Below, in pieces: positions 17,240-27,543 of a DNA stretch of 32,672 nt. This DNA comes from Flavobacteriaceae bacterium. Its GTDB lineage: Bacteria > Bacteroidota > Bacteroidia > Flavobacteriales > Flavobacteriaceae. Location of the stretch: contig PKDV01000010.1 in assembly GCA_002862715.1 (NCBI GenBank), positions 1 to 32,672 on the forward strand, given 5' to 3'. The notes below the pieces were generated by a model, which made no database searches, was not told the DNA's origin, and saw nothing but the letters and a program-made list of their open reading frames with translations. Position 1 is the stretch's first letter. Each line of letters starts with the position of its first letter. Position numbers and translations under genes: made by a program.

Positions 17240-18316
17240 ATGAAAACACTCGACCTATATATTATAAAGAACTATTTCAAGACTCTAATTGTTATGTTAA
17301 CTATGTTTATTCCAATAAGTGTTTTAGTCGATCTATCTCAAAATATAGATAAGTTTAAACAGCATGATCTTTCGTTTAATGAAATTTTGATTCATTATTA
17401 TGATTTCGTTTGGGTATTTGGATACATGCTTTTCCCAATATTCTTATTTCTCTCTGTTATTTGGTTTACTTCAAAACTAGCAATGAATTCTGAAATAATT
17501 GCGATTTTGAGTTCTGGAATTTCATTTTATCGTTTTTTATTTCCATTTGTAATTTCTGCATGTATTGTTACAGTTATTGCTTTTTTTTCAAGTATGTTCT
17601 TCGTTCCAAATGCTAGCAAGAATTATAATGATTTTGAATATAAATTCATTAACAAGTCCAAAAAAATTAGAAAAACTGAAAATATTTATAAACAAATTAG
17701 CGACGATGATTTTATTTACGTTAGTAATTATAATTCTAATAGAAATATTGGATATAATTTTGCTTGGGAAAGTTTTGATGGCAATAAATTAAAATATAAA
17801 ATAAATGCACAAAATATAAGATGGATAGAAAAAGATACTATTCACAGATTAACAAATTTTTTTGAAAGAAAAATTATTAATAATAAAGAAATAATTAGAT
17901 TTAAAAAAAGACTTGATACTTTGCTTCCCATTGATCTTGAATCAATTTCTCCGACAATTTATAAAGCGCAAACCTTGAATTTTTTTGAACTAAATGAATT
18001 CATTGACTTTGAAAATAAAAATGGTAGTCCATTAATAAACCAACATTTATTTGAGCGAAATAAAAGGTGGTCAATTCCTGTTTCTGCACTAATTTTAACA
18101 ATTATTGCTGTAGCTGTATCTTCATTTAAAAAAAGAGGAGGGATTGGTTTAAACCTAGCAGCAGGAATAATCATCGCTTTTATATATATTTTTTTCGACA
18201 AAATTTTTGAGGTAATGGTTGAAAAATCGAATTTTAGTCCTTGGATAGCAGCTTGGACTCCAAATTTCATATTTTTTCTGATTTCTATTTATATGTTGAA
18301 AAATGCAAAAAAGTAA
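17240..18316 (+). CDS. LptF/LptG family permease
   Basis: YIIKNYFKTLIVMLTMFIPISVLVDLSQNIDKF; YjgP/YjgQ-like topology. Confidence 0.9.
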   Translation: MKTLDLYIIKNYFKTLIVMLTMFIPISVLVDLSQNIDKFKQHDLSFNEILIHYYDFVWVFGYMLFPIFLFLSVIWFTSKLAMNSEIIAILSSGISFYRFLFPFVISACIVTVIAFFSSMFFVPNASKNYNDFEYKFINKSKKIRKTENIYKQISDDDFIYVSNYNSNRNIGYNFAWESFDGNKLKYKINAQNIRWIEKDTIHRLTNFFERKIINNKEIIRFKKRLDTLLPIDLESISPTIYKAQTLNFFELNEFIDFENKNGSPLINQHLFERNKRWSIPVSALILTIIAVAVSSFKKRGGIGLNLAAGIIIAFIYIFFDKIFEVMVEKSNFSPWIAAWTPNFIFFLISIYMLKNAKK

Positions 18317-19181
18317 ATTTAAAAGTTTATTACATTATCATTTTATCGTATTTATTTTTGGCTTCACAGCAGTTCTTGGTGCGTTGATTTCGTTAGACGC
18401 AACCCCATTAGTGTGGTATCGCATGGTTATTGGAACATTAGGCTTAGGAATTGTATTATTCATTTTAAAACAATCTTTTATTGTTTCTAGAACTATTTTT
18501 TTTGTTGCAATTTTAAGTGGAATAATGATTTCTTTACATTGGATCACATTCTTCGGTGCCGTAAAGCAATCAAGCGTTTCATTGACTCTATCCGTATTAT
18601 CATCGGGAGCATTTATAACTTCATTATTAGAACCTATTTTTTATAAAAGAAAAATAATTTTATATGAGGTCTTGTTTGGATTATTAATAATAATTGGTTT
18701 GATACTTATATTAAACACTCAAATTGATAATTTAAGGGGATTTGTTTATGCAATAATTTCAACATTTCTAGCAGTTGGTTTTACTTTAATTAATGGAAAA
18801 TATGTTAACAAAACAAACCCATATGTTTTGTCTTTTTATGAATTACTTGTCGGTAGTTTAGTTGTTAGTATTGTTATAATAATTGGCGGTGGTTTTTCAG
18901 TTGAGTTTTTCATGATTAGTAGAGAAGATTTGATTTGGATTGTAATTTTAGCATTAATTTGCACATCTTACGCATTTGTAATTTCAATAGTTGTTATGAG
19001 AGAATTGTCACCATACTCAATTATGTTAGGAATTAATATGGAGCCTGTTTATGGGATATTGTTGGCCATAATCATTTTTGGTGAAAAAGAGAAAATGAGC
19101 CCTACTTTCTATTTTGGTTTGTTTATAATTTTAATTTCAGTCTTATTAAACGGCTATTTAAAAATTTTCAAATCAAAATAA
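18303..19181 (+). CDS. DMT-superfamily (EamA) transporter
   Basis: 10-TM pattern, HWITFFGAVKQSSVSLTLSVLSSGAFITSLLEPIFYKRKI, ELSPYSIMLGINMEPVYGILLAIIIFGE. Confidence 0.9.
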   Translation: MQKSKFKSLLHYHFIVFIFGFTAVLGALISLDATPLVWYRMVIGTLGLGIVLFILKQSFIVSRTIFFVAILSGIMISLHWITFFGAVKQSSVSLTLSVLSSGAFITSLLEPIFYKRKIILYEVLFGLLIIIGLILILNTQIDNLRGFVYAIISTFLAVGFTLINGKYVNKTNPYVLSFYELLVGSLVVSIVIIIGGGFSVEFFMISREDLIWIVILALICTSYAFVISIVVMRELSPYSIMLGINMEPVYGILLAIIIFGEKEKMSPTFYFGLFIILISVLLNGYLKIFKSK

Positions 19182-19209
19182 GTTAGTTTTTATCAGCATT
19201 CAAAATAAT

Positions 19210-19217
19210 TATATTTG
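19210..19217 (+). promoter_or_regulatory. TATATTTG -10 element upstream of accA
   Basis: Matches TAnnTTTG; 18 nt before accA ATG; no clear -33 TTG. Confidence 0.5.
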
Positions 19218-19234
19218 TATTTAATATTAGATTC

Positions 19235-20188
19235 ATGGAATATCTTGATTTTGAACAACCAATCAAAGAGCTTGACCAACAATTAAAAAAGTGTCAAAAT
19301 ATTGGTGAAGAAAGTGATGTTGATGTTACACAAACATGTAATAATATTAATAAAAGACTTGAAGTTTTAAAGAAGGAAATTTACTCTAATTTAACTCCAT
19401 GGCAAAGAGTTCAAGTATCTAGACATCCATCTAGACCTTACACATTAGATTACATAAAAGCTATAACTAATGATGTTTTTTTAGAACTTCATGGAGACAG
19501 AAATTTTAGTGATGATAAAGCAATCATTGGTGGTCTTGGTAAAATTAATCAGCAGAGTTTTATGTTCATTGGTCACCAGAAGGGATATAACACCAAAACA
19601 AGACAATATAGAAACTTTGGAATGGCAAACCCTGAGGGATACAGGAAAGCACTTAGATTAATGAAATCAGCTGAAAAATTTAACATACCTATAGTTTCGT
19701 TTATTGACACGCCTGGAGCCTATCCTGGGCTTGAAGCTGAAGAAAGAGGTCAAGGAGAGGCAATAGCCAAAAATATATTCGAAATGTCACATTTAAAAAC
19801 CCCGATTATAATAATAGTCATTGGAGAAGGCGCTTCAGGAGGAGCTTTGGGAATTGGAGTTGGGGACAGGATATACATGCTTGAAAATACATGGTATTCT
19901 GTAATCTCTCCAGAGTCTTGTTCATCAATTTTGTGGAGAAGTTGGGAAAATAAAGAACAAGCTGCAGATGCATTGAAGCTTACCGCCAAAGACATGAAAA
20001 AGCAAAAATTAATTGATGCAATAATTAAAGAACCTGTTGGAGGCGCACATTCAGATAGAAACTTAATGTTTGATACTGTAAAAAAATCAATATTAAAAAC
20101 TTTTGATGAATTAAAAGATGTCCCAAAACAAAAACTAATAGACTTAAGAAGAAAAAAGTTTTTTTCTATGGGTGTTTTTAATGGTTAA
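19235..20188 (+). CDS. accA: Acetyl-CoA carboxylase carboxyltransferase subunit alpha
   Basis: [72 protein letters not shown]. Confidence 0.97.
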   Translation: MEYLDFEQPIKELDQQLKKCQNIGEESDVDVTQTCNNINKRLEVLKKEIYSNLTPWQRVQVSRHPSRPYTLDYIKAITNDVFLELHGDRNFSDDKAIIGGLGKINQQSFMFIGHQKGYNTKTRQYRNFGMANPEGYRKALRLMKSAEKFNIPIVSFIDTPGAYPGLEAEERGQGEAIAKNIFEMSHLKTPIIIIVIGEGASGGALGIGVGDRIYMLENTWYSVISPESCSSILWRSWENKEQAADALKLTAKDMKKQKLIDAIIKEPVGGAHSDRNLMFDTVKKSILKTFDELKDVPKQKLIDLRRKKFFSMGVFNG

Positions 20189-20279
20189 TTTTATTTATTA
20201 ACATTTTTCAAAAAATTATTAACTTTTGATGTTTGTTATTTTCTGGAGGATTTTTCTATCAATTTATTAGTTTAGTGGT

Positions 20280-21794
20280 GTGGAAAAAAAACAATTTTCA
20301 AGTTCTATTAACAAAATAATTCCTGTAGTAAAACTTCAACAGGGAAAGTTGCCACCTCAGGTTTTAGACTTCGAGGAAGTAGTCCTAGGAGCAATGATGA
20401 TTGATAAAAAAGGTGTTGACGAAGTAATTGATATACTGAACCCTGAAGCTTTTTATAGTGAATCTCATAACTTAATTTTTACTGCAATGGTAAAATTATT
20501 TGAGGAAACAAAACCAATTGACTTATTAACAGTTTCATCTCAATTAAAAAAAGAAAATAAATTAAATCAAGTTGGTGGTGATTTTTATTTAATTCAACTA
20601 ACTAAAAAAGTTTCATCATCTGCTCACATAGTTTACCATGCAAGAATTATTCTTCAAAAATATATACAACGAAGACTTATAAAAATTTCAAATGAAATTA
20701 TTGAAGATGCTTATGACGAGACTAAGGATGTATTTGATATGTTAGATAATGCTGAATCAAAATTATATGAAGTTACTCAAGGAAATATTAAAAAAACTAC
20801 TGTACAAGCCCGTGATTTAGTAATTCAAGCAAAAAATAAAATTGAAGAAATTGCGAATAAAGAAGGTATGAGTGGAGTCCCATCTGGTTTCACAAAAATT
20901 GACAAAATAACTTCAGGATGGCAAAATAGCGATTTAATTATCGTCGCTGGTAGACCTGGTATGGGAAAAACTGCTTTTACACTCACTATGGCAAGAAATA
21001 TTGCAATAGATCAAAAGATTCCAATTGCTTTTTTCTCATTAGAAATGTCATCTGTACAATTAATCACTAGACTTATTTCTTCAGAAACAGGTTTATCATC
21101 TGATAAACTTAGAACTGGAAAATTGGAAGACCATGAATGGAAGCAATTAAACGTAAAAGTTTCTGAGCTTGAAAATGCTCCATTATATATAGATGATTCC
21201 CCTTCACTATCAATTTTTGATTTAAGAGCAAAAGCGAGAAGACTTAGTTCACAATTTGGAATTAAAATTATTGTTATTGATTATTTACAGCTGATGACAC
21301 CAGGAGGAAGTAACAAATCTGGAAACAGAGAGCAAGAAATATCAACAATTTCAAGAAATTTAAAAGCATTAGCTAAGGAGTTAGATATTGCGGTTATCGC
21401 TTTATCCCAATTATCAAGAGCAGTTGAGACTAGGGGTGGTAGTAAGCGTCCTCAACTTTCTGATTTAAGAGAATCTGGTGCGATAGAACAGGATGCAGAT
21501 TTAGTAACTTTTATTTACAGGCCAGAATATTACAAAATGGATGAATGGGATGATGATGAAAGAACTCCTGCAAGTGGCCAAGCGGAATTTATCATTGCTA
21601 AACACAGAAACGGTGGTCTAGATAGTATAAGACTTAAATTTGTTAAGGGCATTGGTAAATTTGAAAATTTAGATGATTTTTCAAACCAACAACAGTACTT
21701 CTCAAAAATAAATTACAACAAGGATTTTAATGATAATGATGTCCAAGAAGGTAATTTTTTTGATAAAAAAAGTGAAGATGACGTGCCTTTTTAA
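20280..21794 (+). CDS. dnaB: Replicative DNA helicase
   Basis: IIVAGRPGMGKTAFTLTMARN, IDYLQLM, QLSRAVETRGGSKRPQLSDLRESGAIEQDADLVTFIYRPEYY; no intein. GTG start. Confidence 0.97.
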   Translation: MEKKQFSSSINKIIPVVKLQQGKLPPQVLDFEEVVLGAMMIDKKGVDEVIDILNPEAFYSESHNLIFTAMVKLFEETKPIDLLTVSSQLKKENKLNQVGGDFYLIQLTKKVSSSAHIVYHARIILQKYIQRRLIKISNEIIEDAYDETKDVFDMLDNAESKLYEVTQGNIKKTTVQARDLVIQAKNKIEEIANKEGMSGVPSGFTKIDKITSGWQNSDLIIVAGRPGMGKTAFTLTMARNIAIDQKIPIAFFSLEMSSVQLITRLISSETGLSSDKLRTGKLEDHEWKQLNVKVSELENAPLYIDDSPSLSIFDLRAKARRLSSQFGIKIIVIDYLQLMTPGGSNKSGNREQEISTISRNLKALAKELDIAVIALSQLSRAVETRGGSKRPQLSDLRESGAIEQDADLVTFIYRPEYYKMDEWDDDERTPASGQAEFIIAKHRNGGLDSIRLKFVKGIGKFENLDDFSNQQQYFSKINYNKDFNDNDVQEGNFFDKKSEDDVPF

Positions 21795-21805
21795 TTTAAA
21801 AAAGT

Positions 21806-22150
21806 CTATTTAATTTTTTCAATAATTGCTTTGAAAACATCGGGGTGATTCATTGCTATGTCAGCCAAAACCTTTCTATTCAATAAAACATTTTTTTCTT
21901 GAATCTTATTAATTAGTTCGGAGTATGACATTCCATATAACCTTGCACCTGCATTAATCCGTAGTATCCATAAAGATCTAAAACTACGTTTTTTATTTCT
22001 TCTATCTCTGTAAGCGTATAGCATTCCTTTTTCAAATGCATTTTTTGCAATTGTCCAAACATTTTTTCTTCTTCCAAAATAACCTTTGGTTTTCTTAAAA
22101 ATCTTTTTTTTTCTTGCTTTTGTAGCGACAGAGTTAACGGATCGTGGCAT
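21806..22150 (-). CDS. rplT: 50S ribosomal protein L20
   Basis: [43 protein letters not shown]. Confidence 0.98.
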   Translation of the reverse strand: MPRSVNSVATKARKKKIFKKTKGYFGRRKNVWTIAKNAFEKGMLYAYRDRRNKKRSFRSLWILRINAGARLYGMSYSELINKIQEKNVLLNRKVLADIAMNHPDVFKAIIEKIK

Positions 22151-22156
22151 TTTTTA

Positions 22157-22354
22157 TTATTTTAATCTTAGTTGTTTTTTTACATTTTTTACATCACTGT
22201 CATCAACCAATGTACTGTGTGTAAGTTTCAGTTTTCTTTTATTTGACTTTTTTGTTAGGATATGGCTTTTGAATGCGTGTTTCCTTTTGATTTTTCCGCT
22301 GGATGTTAGTTTAAATCTTTTTTTTGCACTTGATTTTGTTTTCATTTTTGGCAT
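22157..22354 (-). CDS. rpmI: 50S ribosomal protein L35
   Basis: [33 protein letters not shown]. Confidence 0.98.
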   Translation of the reverse strand: MPKMKTKSSAKKRFKLTSSGKIKRKHAFKSHILTKKSNKRKLKLTHSTLVDDSDVKNVKKQLRLK

Positions 22355-22362
22355 GGCTTCGA

Positions 22363-22914
22363 TTATTTTTTTGGATTTATTAGCATTATCATTCTTTTTC
22401 CTTCGAGTTTTGGTAATTGTTCAACTTTTCCATATTTCTCTAAATCTTGCGCTAATCTAAGCAATAAAATTTGTCCTTGTTCTTTAAAAATTATTGAACG
22501 CCCTTTAAAAAAGACAAAAGCCTTTAATTTAGCACCCTCCTCCAAAAATTTTACAGCATGTTTTTTCTTAAATTCATAATCATGATCGTCAGTCTGTGGT
22601 CCGAACCTAATTTCTTTGATTATAACTTTTGAGGCATTTGATTTAATTATTTTTTCTTTTTTTCTTTGTTCATAAAGAAACTTCTTATAGTCAATAATTT
22701 TACATACGGGCGGTACTGCATTTGGAGAAATTTCAACCAAATCTAGTTCAAGCTTACTTGCTTTTGATAGTGCAGAATTTAAACTGTATATTCCCATTTC
22801 AACATTTTCACCAACCAGACGTACTTCATTGCTTCGAATTTTTTCGTTGATTCTGTGTTTGTCTTCTTTTATTATTCTTGAAGGTCCTCTGCTTCTTCTT
22901 CTTCTTATAGCTAT
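22363..22914 (-). CDS. infC: Translation initiation factor IF-3 with probable AUA start (longer than ORF-track call)
   Basis: Upstream extension reads ATA GCT ATA AGA... = (M)[38 protein letters not shown] before [25 protein letters not shown]. The only in-frame upstream stop is the thrS TAA at 22918-22920; no ATG/GTG/TTG between it and the IF3 N-terminus. Confidence 0.85.
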   Translation of the reverse strand: MAIRRRRSRGPSRIIKEDKHRINEKIRSNEVRLVGENVEMGIYSLNSALSKASKLELDLVEISPNAVPPVCKIIDYKKFLYEQRKKEKIIKSNASKVIIKEIRFGPQTDDHDYEFKKKHAVKFLEEGAKLKAFVFFKGRSIIFKEQGQILLLRLAQDLEKYGKVEQLPKLEGKRMIMLINPKK

Positions 22915-22917
22915 GAC

Positions 22918-24882
22918 TTAAAATTTAGAGTTAATAAAGGGTTTAATTTCATTATTTATATCGTACTTAATAGTCTTTATGAAATCATTAATTTCCATTG
23001 TACCAAGATTTTCACCACCATACTTTCTTACTGAAATTTTCTTATATACTTCTTCTTGATTTCCAATAATTATCATGTAAGGCGTTTTTTCAATCTCCGC
23101 TTGACGAATTTTTTTACCAATTGTCTCGTTTCTATTATCAACGAAGGCGCGAATTTCGCTATTTTCTAATAAAACTGAAACTTTTTTCGCGTATTTTTCA
23201 AATTTATCGCTAATACATAAGATTTTCACTTGAGTGGGGGTTAACCAAATTGGGAAATTTCCTCCTGTGTGTTCTATCAAAATCGCTACAAACCTTTCCA
23301 TACTTCCAAAAGGTGCTCTATGAATCATTACAGGTCTTTCAAATTCATTTCCCTCAGATTTATATTTTAAATCAAACCTTTCTGGTAAATTATAGTCAAC
23401 CTGAATAGTTCCTAGTTGCCAACTCCTGCCAAGTGCATCTTTGACCATAAAATCAAGTTTGGGGCCATAAAAAGCAGCTTCTCCCTTTACAACCTTGAAA
23501 TCAAGTTTCTTAAACTCAGCTGCTGAGATAATTGCCTTTTCAGCTTTATCCCATGAATTTTCATCACCAATATATTTTTTATCGTCATTATAATCTCTCA
23601 CCGAAACTTGAGAAACGAAATTTTCAAAACCAAGTGACTTAAAAACATATAAAACAAGATTTATTACACCAACAAACTCATCATGCAACTGCTCAGGAGT
23701 ACAAAATATGTGTGCATCATCTTGTGTAAAACCCCTAACTCTTGTAAGACCATGTAGTTCACCACTTTGTTCGTATCTGTAAACAGTTCCGAATTCTGCA
23801 TATCTTACAGGTAAATCACGGTAGCTCCACATTGATGATTTAAATATTTCACAATGGTGGGGACAATTCATTGGCTTGAGCAAAAATTCTTCATTTTCAT
23901 TAGGTGTTTTAATTGGCTTAAAACTGTCATCACCATATTTATCATAATGTCCTGATGTTATAAAGAGTTGTTTATTTCCAATGTGAGGTGTAATTACTTG
24001 CTGGTATCCTGCTATTTTTTGGGCTTTACGTAAGAAATTTTCTAATCTAAACCTTAAATCAGCGCCTTTTGGTTTCCACAGCGGAAGACCTTGACCAACA
24101 TTTTTTGAAAAAGTAAACAGATCTAACTCTACGCCTAACTTCCTATGGTCCCTTTCTTTTGCTTTTTCTAATAAATCTAAGTATTCAACTAGCATTTTTT
24201 TCTTGGGAAATGAAATACCATATATCCTTGTGAGTTGTTTATTGTTTTCATCTCCCTTCCAATAAGCACCAGCAACATTTAATATTTTTACTGCTTTAAT
24301 AATTGATGACTCAATAATGTGTCCACCTTTACATAAATCGCAAAAACTATCGTGATAACAAAAGGTTATTTCACCATCATTTAAATCATTTAAAAGTTCA
24401 ATTTTATATTCATTTTTTTTATCTGTGTAATATTTAATTGCTTCACTCTTGGAAATATTTTTCAAATAAAAATTATGTTTTTCTCGAGCAATTTCCAACA
24501 TTCTTTTTTCAATTTTTGGAAAATCATTTTCTGAAATTTTATTTTCTTCTAGATCAACATCATAATAAAATCCATTTTCAATTGGTGGACCAATGGTTAA
24601 TTTGATTCCAGGATATAATTCTTCTAACACTTGCGCCATTATGTGCGATGATGAATGCCAAAATGATTTTTTTCCTTCAAAGTCATCAAAAGTGAATAAA
24701 TTAATCTTTCCATCATTTGATAATGGAGAATTTGGTTCAATTAATTCATTGTTATATTTTACTGCTAACAATGATTTACCTAGGCCTAAACTTATCGATT
24801 TTGCAATATCCAGCGGAGTTATTCCACTATGCATTACTTTATGATTTCCATCTGGAAAGGTTATTCTAATTTCTTTACTCAT
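22918..24882 (-). CDS. thrS: Threonyl-tRNA synthetase
   Basis: TGS domain, HSSSHIMAQVLEELYPG, LKPMNCPHHCEIF, RYAEFGTVYRYEQSGELHGLTRVRGFTQDDAHIFC. Confidence 0.97.
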   Translation of the reverse strand: MSKEIRITFPDGNHKVMHSGITPLDIAKSISLGLGKSLLAVKYNNELIEPNSPLSNDGKINLFTFDDFEGKKSFWHSSSHIMAQVLEELYPGIKLTIGPPIENGFYYDVDLEENKISENDFPKIEKRMLEIAREKHNFYLKNISKSEAIKYYTDKKNEYKIELLNDLNDGEITFCYHDSFCDLCKGGHIIESSIIKAVKILNVAGAYWKGDENNKQLTRIYGISFPKKKMLVEYLDLLEKAKERDHRKLGVELDLFTFSKNVGQGLPLWKPKGADLRFRLENFLRKAQKIAGYQQVITPHIGNKQLFITSGHYDKYGDDSFKPIKTPNENEEFLLKPMNCPHHCEIFKSSMWSYRDLPVRYAEFGTVYRYEQSGELHGLTRVRGFTQDDAHIFCTPEQLHDEFVGVINLVLYVFKSLGFENFVSQVSVRDYNDDKKYIGDENSWDKAEKAIISAAEFKKLDFKVVKGEAAFYGPKLDFMVKDALGRSWQLGTIQVDYNLPERFDLKYKSEGNEFERPVMIHRAPFGSMERFVAILIEHTGGNFPIWLTPTQVKILCISDKFEKYAKKVSVLLENSEIRAFVDNRNETIGKKIRQAEIEKTPYMIIIGNQEEVYKKISVRKYGGENLGTMEINDFIKTIKYDINNEIKPFINSKF

Positions 24883-24888
24883 TTAAAA

Positions 24889-24896
24889 CAAATATA
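24889..24896 (-). promoter_or_regulatory. TATATTTG -10 element upstream of thrS
   Basis: 6 nt separate it from thrS ATG (24880-24882); no clear -33. Confidence 0.45.
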
Positions 24897-24921
24897 AATC
24901 AATGTTAAATATTAATGGATT

Positions 24922-25143
24922 TTAATTTTTTTCATTAAAAAATCCTTTCATTAAGAGTTTTATACCCTTAAACCCGGATAATATTGATATTAAACAAATT
25001 ATTAGAGAAATTCCTAATATTGGAAGAAAAAATGGATGGTCTTGATTTTTAAATGAAGATGTTAGAATAATTGGACCTAAGAACGCTAACAAGATTGCAT
25101 AAAAAATAAATTTTAGGCCATTAATTATATGGACTTTCTTCAT
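24922..25143 (-). CDS. Small two-TM protein (DUF6095-like)
   Basis: 73 aa, two hydrophobic segments; overlaps icd stop by 4 nt. Confidence 0.6.
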   Translation of the reverse strand: MKKVHIINGLKFIFYAILLAFLGPIILTSSFKNQDHPFFLPILGISLIICLISILSGFKGIKLLMKGFFNEKN

Positions 25144-26387
25144 TTATTTTTTAATGCTGACGAATACAAAGACTTTTCTAAATTTTTTTTGATTTCTGCC
25201 AAAAACTCTTGGGTAGTTAAATAATCTTTTCTTGTCATCTCTTCCTTATGAATTAACATTGCCAAGTCTTTCGTCATTTTTCCTTTTTCAACTGTTTTAA
25301 TACATACTTTTTCAAGTGTTATGCAAAACTCCCTCAGGTCACGATTATTATCTAGTTTTGCTCGATGAGCCAGTCCTCTTGTCCATGCAAAAATTGATGC
25401 TATAGGATTTGTTGAAGTTTCTTTTCCTCTTTGAAATTCTCTGTAATGTCTAGTAACAGTACCATGTGCAGCTTCAGCTTCAAGAGTTTTGCCGTCGGGT
25501 GTAACTAATGTTGATGTCATAAGCCCAAGTGAGCCAAAACCTTGTGCGACAGTGTCGGACTGAACATCGCCATCGTAATTTTTACAAGCCCAAACAAAAC
25601 CACCATCCCATTTCATGGCAGCTGCAACCATGTCATCAATTAATCTGTGCTCATACTTTATTCCCAAAGATTCAAACTGGTCCAAGAATTCATTTTCGTA
25701 GATCTCTTGAAAAATATCTTTAAATCTTCCATCATATGACTTCATAATTGTATTTTTTGTTGACAAATAAAGAGGCCATTTTTTACTAATTGCTCTATTC
25801 ATACAAGATCTTGCAAAGCCATATATTGAAGAATCAAGGTTGTACATGCTCATTGCAACACCAGGCTCTTCAAAGTCATAAACCTTCCAAACCTTAGAAT
25901 TTCCACCATTTTTTGGTGTAAATGTCATGGTTAAAGTACCAGCTTCATTAATAAGGGAGTCAGTCGCTCTGTATTGATCACCAAATGCATGTCTTCCAAT
26001 GCATATAGGCTTGGTCCAACCTTGAACATACCTAGGAACATTTTTCATTATTATTGGTTCACGAAAAACTGTACCACCCACAATATTTCTTATTGTTCCA
26101 TTAGGTGAGCGCCACATTTTTTTTAAACCGAACTCTGAAACTCTATTTTCGTCTGGAGTTATTGTAGCACATTTAATACCTACATTGTGTTTTAAAATTG
26201 CATTAGCAGCGTCAACAGTTACTTTATCGTCAGAAGAATCTCTTGAAATAATACTTAAATCATAATAATGAAGCTTTATGTCAAGGTATGGAAGAATTAG
26301 TTGTTTTTTTATGAAATCCCAAATCACTCTTGTCATTTCATCACCATCGATTTCGACAACAGGATTTTTAACTAAAATTTTAGACAT
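25140..26387 (-). CDS. icd: NADP-dependent isocitrate dehydrogenase
   Basis: [74 protein letters not shown]. Confidence 0.96.
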   Translation of the reverse strand: MSKILVKNPVVEIDGDEMTRVIWDFIKKQLILPYLDIKLHYYDLSIISRDSSDDKVTVDAANAILKHNVGIKCATITPDENRVSEFGLKKMWRSPNGTIRNIVGGTVFREPIIMKNVPRYVQGWTKPICIGRHAFGDQYRATDSLINEAGTLTMTFTPKNGGNSKVWKVYDFEEPGVAMSMYNLDSSIYGFARSCMNRAISKKWPLYLSTKNTIMKSYDGRFKDIFQEIYENEFLDQFESLGIKYEHRLIDDMVAAAMKWDGGFVWACKNYDGDVQSDTVAQGFGSLGLMTSTLVTPDGKTLEAEAAHGTVTRHYREFQRGKETSTNPIASIFAWTRGLAHRAKLDNNRDLREFCITLEKVCIKTVEKGKMTKDLAMLIHKEEMTRKDYLTTQEFLAEIKKNLEKSLYSSALKNK

Positions 26388-26389
26388 GT

Positions 26390-26752
26390 TTATTTTTCGA
26401 TTTTAAACTTACTCTCTTTAATTTTTGCTTTTTTCCCGGTAAGTTCCCGAAAGTAATAAATTCTAGAACGCCTTACTTTGCCACGATTATTAACTTCAAT
26501 TTTTTTAATTCCTGGAAGTTTGATAGGAAAAATTCTTTCAACTCCAACAGTACCAGAAATTTTTCTTACAGTAAATGTTTTGGTTGCACCACTTCCTTTA
26601 ATTTGGATTACAACGCCTTTGAATAATTGTGTTCTAACTTTTTCTCCCTCACGAATTTCATAATATACTGTAACTGTGTCACCAGCTTTAAACTTAGGGA
26701 AATCTTTATTTGGTAAAAATTCATTCTGAACATATTTAACTAAATCTTCCAT
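26390..26752 (-). CDS. rplS: 50S ribosomal protein L19
   Basis: [67 protein letters not shown]. Confidence 0.97.
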   Translation of the reverse strand: MEDLVKYVQNEFLPNKDFPKFKAGDTVTVYYEIREGEKVRTQLFKGVVIQIKGSGATKTFTVRKISGTVGVERIFPIKLPGIKKIEVNNRGKVRRSRIYYFRELTGKKAKIKESKFKIEK

Positions 26753-26817
26753 TATTTAAATATTAAATTAAAAGCTAAAAACGTTCACGACTATCGTCAG
26801 AGGTTTATTAGCGAATG

Positions 26818-26825
26818 CAAATATA
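26818..26825 (-). promoter_or_regulatory. TATATTTG -10 element for rplS-icd operon
   Basis: CAAATATA on + strand; ~65-nt leader to rplS ATG; a possible TTG lies ~21 nt upstream. Confidence 0.55.
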
Positions 26826-26866
26826 CATTTTATCAAAAAAAAACAGCAACTGATGTTTTTTTAATT

Positions 26867-27532
26867 TTAAAGATCATTTTTTCTTGATGAAAGTTCAATT
26901 GACTTTTTGTCTCTCCATTTTTCTATCTCGGATGAGTTACCAGATAAAAGAATTTTAGGCACTGTCATCCCTTTATAATTTTCTGGTCTAGTATAAATTG
27001 GAGCAGAAATTAGACCATCCTGAAAAGAATCGTTTAAAGCAGAAGTTTCATTTCCAATCCCACCTGGCAATAAACGAATTATACTGTCGCAAAAAACTGC
27101 AGCTGGCAGTTCTCCACCTGTTAAAACGTAATTCCCGATGGAAACTTCATGAGTAATCAAATAATCCTTAACTCTTTGATCAACTCCTTTGTAGTGGCCA
27201 CATACAATAATAATATTCTTAAACAATGAAAATTTATTAGATAACTTTTGATCTAATTGTTTACCACTTGGAGTCATAAGTACAATTGCATCGTATGATG
27301 TTTTACTTTTTAATTGGCTTAAACAATTTTCAATAGGCTCAATCATAAGAACCATACCTGGACCACCACCATATTGGTAGTCATCAACTTTTTTGTGTTT
27401 ACTTTTTGAGTAGTCTCTTAAATTGTGAAAATGAACTTTGACAACTCCACTTTCAATAGCTCTTTTTATAATTGATGAACTAAATGGACTCGAAATAAGC
27501 TCTGGAATAACACTTATAATATCAATTCTCAT
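26867..27532 (-). CDS. trmD: tRNA (guanine-N1)-methyltransferase
   Basis: MRIDIISVIPELI, YGGGPGMVLMIEPI, VCGHYKGVDQRV, SIGNYVLTGGELPAAVFCD. Confidence 0.97.
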   Translation of the reverse strand: MRIDIISVIPELISSPFSSSIIKRAIESGVVKVHFHNLRDYSKSKHKKVDDYQYGGGPGMVLMIEPIENCLSQLKSKTSYDAIVLMTPSGKQLDQKLSNKFSLFKNIIIVCGHYKGVDQRVKDYLITHEVSIGNYVLTGGELPAAVFCDSIIRLLPGGIGNETSALNDSFQDGLISAPIYTRPENYKGMTVPKILLSGNSSEIEKWRDKKSIELSSRKNDL

Positions 27533-27543
27533 GGACTTCAGAC

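Noticed and set aside
20240-20252. ggagga near dnaB as a Shine-Dalgarno site
   Set aside because: About 30 nt from the GTG start, too far; SD use is weak in this phylum.
22086-22460. 124-aa + strand ORF, Phe/Leu-rich
   Set aside because: Antisense to rplT/rpmI/infC; hydrophobic composition is the mirror of Lys/Arg-rich codons.
26753-26866. rplS leader as a possible riboswitch (acga-cta-tcgt mini-palindrome; cag-ttg-ctg near poly-T)
   Set aside because: Stems of only 3-4 bp with mismatches; not enough to support a structured RNA.
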